Assembly (NCBI GenBank): GCA_001797675.1
Contig: MGQB01000020.1
Location: 1-64,000, forward strand
Reading direction: 5' to 3'
Length of the DNA: 64,000 nucleotides
From: Deltaproteobacteria bacterium RBG_13_43_22
GTDB taxonomy: Bacteria; Desulfobacterota; RBG-13-43-22
Positions 59,451 to 64,000 of the stretch are shown here, piece by piece. A model generated the notes under the pieces. It worked only from the letters and a program-made list of their open reading frames with translations. It did no database searches and was not told the origin of the DNA. Position 1 is the first letter of the stretch; every line of letters starts with the position of its first letter. The position numbers and the translations under genes were made by a program.

Positions 59451-60362
59451 ATGACCCCTAAAATTATACCCGCTACTGCAGCTATGGCCAAAGCCAACGA
59501 CATTGAGATCTGTTATGAAATGTTTGGTGATGCCAGTGCGCCGCCGTTGTTTTTAATCATGGGGCTCGGAGCGCAGATGATCGTTTGGGATGATTTATTC
59601 TGTACGCAACTGGCCGAGCGAGGTTTTCACGTGATCCGTTTTGATAACCGGGATGTCGGACTGACCACTAACTTCGACAACGCCGGCCTCCCGAGGATGA
59701 ACCGTTTGATGGAAGCCCAGGCCAAGGGTGAAGCCATGGAAGTCCCGTATAAACTGGTCGATATGGCCGCTGATTCGGTGGGTCTTCTCGATACCCTCAA
59801 AATCAATTCTGCTCATATTGTCGGGGTTTCCATGGGAGGAATGATTGCCCAGACCATAGCTATCCATCACCCAAACCGGATAAGGACATTGACTTCGATC
59901 ATGTCCAATACGGGGGAACAGGGGATCGGTCCTACCGATCCGGAAGTGCTAAAGGTTCTGTATACGCCGACACCGACTGATCGGGCGGGGTTCATTGAGA
60001 ATTACGTGAAAACCAGAAAGTTGATCGGTGGGAAGGGGTTCCCAATCAATGAAGAACGAGAACGTGACGTGGCTGGGCGAATATTTGAACGGGGAGTAAA
60101 CCCTGCCGGGGTGACCCGCCAGTTCGCCGCCATCATGGCCAGTGGAAGCAGGAATGAAGCCCTTAAATCCCTTAAGGTTCCGACTCTGGTTATCCACGGC
60201 GATGAAGATCCGCTGGTCCCGGTTGCCGGCGGGATAGCTACCGCCAAGGCGATTCCCGGAGCCAGGCTGTTGATTGTCAAAGGGATGGGGCATGGCCTGC
60301 CTGCGCCGGTATGGCCCCAGATCATTGAAGCCATTGCCGGGCATGCAGTTGTAGATTCTTAG
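59451..60362 (+). CDS. Alpha/beta-hydrolase
   Basis: A 303-residue alpha/beta-hydrolase fold protein. The nucleophile elbow is GVSMGGM (about 125-131), the acid is Asp in IHGDEDPLVP (about 247-256) and the base is His in GMGHGLP (about 280-286). The lid region (about 75-100 and 170-205) resembles carboxylesterase or C-C hydrolase types. Lying 87 bases after the dehydrogenase gene, it may hydrolyse a CoA ester or lactone in the same pathway, but that is inference. AAGGAG precedes the ATG. Confidence 0.82.
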   Translation: MTPKIIPATAAMAKANDIEICYEMFGDASAPPLFLIMGLGAQMIVWDDLFCTQLAERGFHVIRFDNRDVGLTTNFDNAGLPRMNRLMEAQAKGEAMEVPYKLVDMAADSVGLLDTLKINSAHIVGVSMGGMIAQTIAIHHPNRIRTLTSIMSNTGEQGIGPTDPEVLKVLYTPTPTDRAGFIENYVKTRKLIGGKGFPINEERERDVAGRIFERGVNPAGVTRQFAAIMASGSRNEALKSLKVPTLVIHGDEDPLVPVAGGIATAKAIPGARLLIVKGMGHGLPAPVWPQIIEAIAGHAVVDS

Positions 60363-60426
60363 AACCGGGATTATGGGAATTAATTCCTAAAATATGAAGC
60401 ACGAAGCACGAAATCCGAAACAAATT

Positions 60427-60545
60427 GAAGCTCCCTGCACCAAGGTGCAGGGAATCTTCCAGGCAAGGAAAAGGTTTATTTGTTGTAGTTCGCTCGCTAA
60501 CCCACGCAGCAAGCTGCGGGGAATGCGCTCGCTATTCCTGTTCAA
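60427..60545 (+). repeat. Dispersed palindromic repeat, copy C (full length)
   Basis: The most complete copy: GAAGCTCCCTGCACCaaGGTGCAGGG..., TTTATTTGTTGTAGTTCGCTCGCT, a GCAGCaaGCTGC palindrome, then GGGGAATGCGCTCGCTATTCCTGTTC. Its left flank carries TGAAGCACGAAGCACGAAATCCG, the same word seen around copy B. It lies between the convergent hydrolase and acyl-CoA dehydrogenase genes. Confidence 0.8.
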
Positions 60546-60637
60546 ATGACCAAAAGAAAAAGTTCAAAAATTTTGGATAGATTTTACATGAACGGTCAGG
60601 GAGCCCTGAAGGCCCCCTGACCTTACTTATAGGGTTT

Positions 60638-61813
60638 TTACTTCAACTGGTCGCGTGTAAAGCCTAGAATCTGCCGGCAGACAATCAGCATCTGGATCTG
60701 TCCGGTCCCTTCAAAGATGTCGTTGATCTTACAATCCCGCATCCATTTTTCAGCCAGCAACTCGCGTGAATATCCGAGAGGCCCGAGCAAAGCCACGCAC
60801 CTCTGACAAATCAAAGTGGCTGCTCTACCGGCTTTGGATTTTCCCATGGAGGACTCCAGGCTATTTCTCAGGGCCTTGTCGAGCATAGCGGCTGATTGCC
60901 AGACCAGGAGCCTGGCTGCGTCAAGGTTGGCCTCCATATCCAGAATTTCTTTCTGAACGGCGCTCAAGGAATGAATACCCCGGTCGTAAGGAAAAGTGAT
61001 CCCCGCTTCTTCCAGTTTTCCTTTGGTGAAGTCAAGAGCGGCCCGGGCCACCCCAAGGGCCATGGAGGCCACTATCGGTCTGGTGGCATCGAAGGTGGCA
61101 AAAGCACCCACCTGTCCGCCTTTGGCTGCTTTCACTTCCGGTGAACCGAGTATGTTATCAAAGGGGATGCGGCAATCCTCAAGAAGGATCGAGGCGGTAT
61201 CCGAGGCCCTTATCCCCAGTTTATGTTCCAATTTTGTCAGGGTTATGCCCTTACGGAACTTTTCTACGACAAAACTTTTAATAGCCGCACGGCCCTTACT
61301 CTTGTCCACGGTGGCCCAGACAACGACGGCCTCGCAACGTTTGCCGGCGGTGACGAAGATCTTCTCCCCGTTTAATATCCATTCGTTGGTTGCCGTGTCG
61401 AGCTTGGCGGTTGTGGACACCGCGGCCGTATCGGATCCGAAACCGGGTTCGGTAATGGCCATGGCGCAGTATAGATGACCAAACCGTGCTTTTTGGTCCG
61501 GTGTGGCAACGGCCCCGATGGCGGCATTGCCCAGTCCCATGTTGGAGGCGGCCCCGCCCAACATGGGATCCCCTGAAGACTGTTCCTCATTTAAAACAAC
61601 CATCGTCAAGAATCCGCCATCGTTCGGCCCCGGTTCGGCCATGATCTTGTTGGTGTTGGCAGAATCTTCTTTCATTCGATTGATTTCTTCCGGTTTAACT
61701 TCCTCATGTTCATGATCGTCATAATAACGTGAAATACTTTTTAAATATTCAGCACCCTCTCGGGCCGTCTTTTTGGCTTTTAACGTTTTGGGCGTAAATG
61801 AAAAATCTATCAT
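60638..61813 (-). CDS. Acyl-CoA dehydrogenase, canonical subunit
   Basis: A 391-residue FAD-dependent acyl-CoA dehydrogenase. The FAD/substrate loop reads ITEPGFGSDTAAV (about 118-130), the middle domain has WILNGEKIFVTAG, and the C-terminal helical domain ends NDIFEGTGQIQMLIVCRQILG with Glu in the catalytic-base position. Its N-terminal domain looks shortened before LNEEQSSGDPMLGG. Electrons would pass to ETF. It is downstream of a second, divergent acyl-CoA dehydrogenase on the same strand, 215 bases apart. The pair may work as a heteromer or on successive substrates. GGGGAGG precedes the ATG. Confidence 0.9.
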   Translation of the reverse strand: MIDFSFTPKTLKAKKTAREGAEYLKSISRYYDDHEHEEVKPEEINRMKEDSANTNKIMAEPGPNDGGFLTMVVLNEEQSSGDPMLGGAASNMGLGNAAIGAVATPDQKARFGHLYCAMAITEPGFGSDTAAVSTTAKLDTATNEWILNGEKIFVTAGKRCEAVVVWATVDKSKGRAAIKSFVVEKFRKGITLTKLEHKLGIRASDTASILLEDCRIPFDNILGSPEVKAAKGGQVGAFATFDATRPIVASMALGVARAALDFTKGKLEEAGITFPYDRGIHSLSAVQKEILDMEANLDAARLLVWQSAAMLDKALRNSLESSMGKSKAGRAATLICQRCVALLGPLGYSRELLAEKWMRDCKINDIFEGTGQIQMLIVCRQILGFTRDQLK

Positions 61814-61929
61814 GGTGTTCCTCCCCTATGTTCTTACAAAGCTTATGCTGAGAAAGGATCTTTCACAATGACATAAGCGGGTTGTTTTCTTTTGTTTAAG
61901 GAGCGCTACACTTGAGGAGCATTTCATTT

Positions 61930-62027
61930 GAGGACCGTTCGTCTTCGACGAACTTGAGGATAAAGGACGTTGCCTCTTCCCTCCAATCCCGCCATGGGCG
62001 GGAAGGTCCTTAAGCGGAGCGGTCCTC
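61930..62027. repeat. Nested hairpins between the two acyl-CoA dehydrogenase genes
   Basis: Outer arms GAGGACCG (61930-61937) and CGGTCCTC (62020-62027) enclose GTTCGTC-ttc-GACGAAC (61937-61953) and CCCGCCATGGGCGGG. The structure sits directly after the stop of the upstream gene (minus strand) and may attenuate or process the transcript. Confidence 0.6.
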
Positions 62028-62028
62028 A

Positions 62029-63138
62029 TTACCCGATGGCCAGACCTTCCATGGTGTCAAAGCCGCGACCGTTCCTGAACCACAACTCCACCGGATGTTC
62101 CCGGATATATCCGTGTCCGCCCAAGACCTGCACCCCGTAATCCGTGATCAGCATCGTCTTGTCCGCACAATACATCTTGGTCAGCCCCGCATCCCGTGTG
62201 GCATCCTCATTTCGGTCCAGTCGCCAGGCCGTCCGCCAGACCATCAAGCGCATCCCGGCCACTTCGATGGCCGACTCCCCCAGCATCCAGGCCACCGCCT
62301 GCCGGCTGGCTATCGGCTCCCCAAAGGCAAACCGCTCCTTGGCATACTTAATGGCATACTCGTTCGAGGCCCGCGATACCCCCACGGCCATGGCACACAG
62401 ATTGGCCCGGGAGAGATTCAAAAGGCGCATAAATTGGATCCCTTTATTCCCCCCCAGCCGCCGGGTCATGGGGACCTCCACATCTTTAAAGGTCACCGGA
62501 AACAGGGGCAATGGTTTGAAGCCCATGTTCTTTTCCCGTTCCCCGATCGTTACCCCCGGCGTATTCCGGTCCACAATAACCGCCTCGATCGCCGCCGCCC
62601 CGGCCCCTTTGGCCGTCGCCGCATACACCAAAATCTGCTCCGCCTGGTCGGCCAAGGGCACCAGGCATTTGGCCCCGTTCAACACCATCACCTCTTTTTC
62701 CATCTCCACGGTCGTATGCAAATCGGTCGGTTCAAAGGTGATCCGCCGCTCCATCAGCGCCGCCGTGGCCGGGTAAAACTTCTCCCCGCAAAACTTCGGC
62801 AGCCATTCCTCTTTCTGCTCTTCCGTCCCAAACTCCAGGATCGGTACCGCCATCAGCAAGGGGGACAAGGCCCCAATGGCCAGACTGGCATCCCCCCAGG
62901 CCAGTTCTTCCACCATGATCGCCGCATTCAAAGCCGATCGGCCCATGTCATATCCCCCATATTTCTCGGGGATGATGTTCGGACAAAATCCCAGTTCCCA
63001 GACCTTTTCCAAAAGATCCGCCGGCAGCTTGTCTTCTTCATCGCAGTCCCGCGCGATCGGCCTTAACTCCTTCTCGGCAAACTTGCGCATCATGTCCTGT
63101 ATCTGCTTTTGGTCTTCGTCTAATGTAAAATCAGCCAT
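62029..63138 (-). CDS. Divergent acyl-CoA dehydrogenase subunit lacking the TEPxxGSD loop
   Basis: A 369-residue acyl-CoA dehydrogenase fold. The N-terminal helices (FTLDEDQKQIQDMMRKFAEKELRPIARDCDEE) and the C-terminal domain with YAIKYAKERFAFGEPIASRQAVAWMLGE and QVLGGHGYIREHPVELWFRNGR are typical. The middle domain is not: where family members have TEPxAGSD the sequence reads MERRITFEPTDLHTTVE. It ends FDTMEGLAIG, so a Glu near the catalytic-base position survives. It may be an assisting subunit for the neighbouring canonical enzyme or act on an unusual CoA ester. A strong AAGGAGG precedes the ATG. It diverges from the second 3-hydroxyacyl-CoA dehydrogenase gene. Confidence 0.85.
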   Translation of the reverse strand: MADFTLDEDQKQIQDMMRKFAEKELRPIARDCDEEDKLPADLLEKVWELGFCPNIIPEKYGGYDMGRSALNAAIMVEELAWGDASLAIGALSPLLMAVPILEFGTEEQKEEWLPKFCGEKFYPATAALMERRITFEPTDLHTTVEMEKEVMVLNGAKCLVPLADQAEQILVYAATAKGAGAAAIEAVIVDRNTPGVTIGEREKNMGFKPLPLFPVTFKDVEVPMTRRLGGNKGIQFMRLLNLSRANLCAMAVGVSRASNEYAIKYAKERFAFGEPIASRQAVAWMLGESAIEVAGMRLMVWRTAWRLDRNEDATRDAGLTKMYCADKTMLITDYGVQVLGGHGYIREHPVELWFRNGRGFDTMEGLAIG

Positions 63139-63268
63139 CGAACTTCCTCCTTAGTTATTTTTAAACGCTTCACGGTTAGTGTTCATAAAAACCCGGAAGA
63201 ACCATCCGGCCTGATCAGCCATTAATGGGATACCCTGTGTGTTGTTCGGATATTTCCCGGATTACTTC

Positions 63269-63278
63269 CGAGCGCTCG
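63269..63278. promoter_or_regulatory. Candidate operator, CGAGCGCTCG palindrome
   Basis: A perfect 10-bp palindrome, GC-rich in an AT-rich divergent promoter region, flanked by GTGAA on one side and GGAAG on the other. Its look suits a TetR-family operator. The remaining 63139-63550 gap holds promoter DNA and no gene. Confidence 0.35.
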
Positions 63279-63419
63279 TTCACTTTTTCTTTATTTTTAC
63301 CATAGTTACCGTCCAAAAGTCAAGGTAAAAAACCGCTGCTGAAATGAATCGGCAGGATCCTTTTTGACAATTTTTCATTCTATTTCAATCTATTATTTTC
63401 TGACAAGGGAAAATTTTTC

Positions 63420-63447
63420 TTGACAGGTATCCACCTTCCCTTATAAC
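63420..63447 (+). promoter_or_regulatory. Promoter of the second 3-hydroxyacyl-CoA dehydrogenase gene
   Basis: TTGACA and TATAAC spaced by 16 bases, within AAATTTTTCTTGACAGG ... CTTCCCTTATAACTT. It is nearly the same block as at 58521-58548. A long leader of about 95 bases follows. Confidence 0.7.
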
Positions 63448-63550
63448 TTAATTTTACATAGAGCAAGTTTCTAAAACCGGATTGATAAGAAAAAATCGGT
63501 TACCTCGAAACCTCTCGCGGAGCATAAAAATCAAAGTAAGGAGGAAACAA

Positions 63551-64000
63551 ATGAACATTGACGACATCAAAACAATTGGAGTTCTCGGCGGTGGTGTAAT
63601 GGGCCAGGGGATCAGCCAGTCGGCCATTCTGGCCGGATACAAAGTCATCTGCCGTGATCTGACAGAGGAACTGGCCGCCAAAGCCAAAGACAGCGTTGCT
63701 AACGGCCGCTTCGGCATAGCCGGCGGTGTCCAGCGTGGCAAGTTGACTCAGGAACAAGCCGACCAGGCCCTGGCCCTTTTGACCGTAACCAGCAAGGTGG
63801 AAGACCTGAAAAACGTTGACCTCCTGATCGAAGCCATCGGCGGCACCCCGGGTGTAATGGAAGACAAAGGAATGAAACTCAAGGTTTTCGGCGATATGGA
63901 TAAGCTTGTAAAAAAAGAGGCCATTTTCGCCAGTAATACCTCGTTCTTCACTATCGCCGATCTGGCGGCGGCCACCACTCGCAAGGACCGGTTCATCGGT
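63551..64000 (+). CDS. 3-hydroxyacyl-CoA dehydrogenase paralogue (cut by window end)
   Basis: The first 150 codons of a close paralogue of the gene at 58596. It shares MNIDDIKTIGVLGGG at the start, the GQGISQSAILAGYKVICRDL stretch and KKEAIFASNTSFFTIADLAA. AAGGAGG precedes the ATG. The window ends before the catalytic His and the C-terminus, so its full length cannot be judged. The shared promoter and sequence point to a recent duplication with retained regulation. Confidence 0.9.
   Translation, partial: MNIDDIKTIGVLGGGVMGQGISQSAILAGYKVICRDLTEELAAKAKDSVANGRFGIAGGVQRGKLTQEQADQALALLTVTSKVEDLKNVDLLIEAIGGTPGVMEDKGMKLKVFGDMDKLVKKEAIFASNTSFFTIADLAAATTRKDRFIG

Noticed and set aside
1-64000. CRISPR array or prophage
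   Set aside because: No regularly spaced direct repeats and no capsid, terminase, portal or Cas genes were seen. The tyrosine recombinase at 50 kb fits XerD in a conserved housekeeping block.

Overview
The window reads as chromosome of an anaerobic, Gram-negative bacterium, most likely a Desulfobacterota (former Deltaproteobacteria) member of the syntrophic or sulfate-reducing kind. This is inferred from two tungsten-type aldehyde:ferredoxin oxidoreductases, acyl-CoA dehydrogenase and 3-hydroxyacyl-CoA dehydrogenase clusters, the gene order xerD / DHH-CBS-nucleotidyltransferase / M50 protease / trpS / scpA / scpB / rluB, and many palindromic intergenic repeats. No rRNA or species marker is present, so the placement is an inference.

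Layout. 0-9.5 kb: cold-shock protein, a membrane diguanylate cyclase, an aldehyde oxidoreductase with a TIGR04076-type partner, an MFS carrier, a HAD phosphatase, a glycerophosphodiesterase, purM and rpmB. 9.6-19.4 kb: housekeeping genes (rel, proS, ispG, a GAF protein, mreB, an inositol-phosphatase-family gene, DUF167 and YggT). 19.5-23.7 kb: tRNA-Arg and a pst phosphate-uptake operon with two unlike PstB ATPases. 23.7-28.5 kb: gene debris, a GntR-slipin pair, a large GT-C-like membrane protein and an antitoxin with a shortened toxin. 28.9-37 kb: MFS carrier, a PurF-like protein lacking the glutaminase cysteine, DUF3467, tRNA-Val, a membrane-bound spermidine-synthase-like protein and a second aldehyde oxidoreductase with its own ferredoxin. 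37-42.2 kb: an AT-rich accessory stretch with two APH-fold kinases, a REP-associated transposase unit, an exported phosphatidylserine-decarboxylase-like protein and a solitary integron attC-like site. 42.3-58.4 kb: ferritin-like protein, the rluB-to-xerD block, and cell-envelope genes (uppP, mpl, an epimerase). 58.5-64 kb: fatty/aromatic acyl-CoA oxidation genes in which two near-identical 3-hydroxyacyl-CoA dehydrogenase genes with near-identical promoters bracket an alpha/beta hydrolase and two unlike acyl-CoA dehydrogenases.

Most notable points. (1) The tandem PstB proteins are degenerate in opposite motifs: the first has lost the Q-loop Gln and H-loop His, the second has lost the LSGGQ signature. 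A PstB1-PstB2 heterodimer would therefore carry one intact and one doubly degenerate ATP site. (2) The PurF-like protein has Asp in place of the N-terminal catalytic Cys. (3) Intergenic spaces hold several families of inverted repeats: a three-copy ~120 bp element, a GAGTTACGGGTT-word hairpin family, a ~218 bp MITE-like element abutting rluB, and one-off hairpins. (4) The second acyl-CoA dehydrogenase has lost the TEPxxGSD loop that its neighbour keeps.

All assignments come from reading motifs and gene context by eye; no database search was run.
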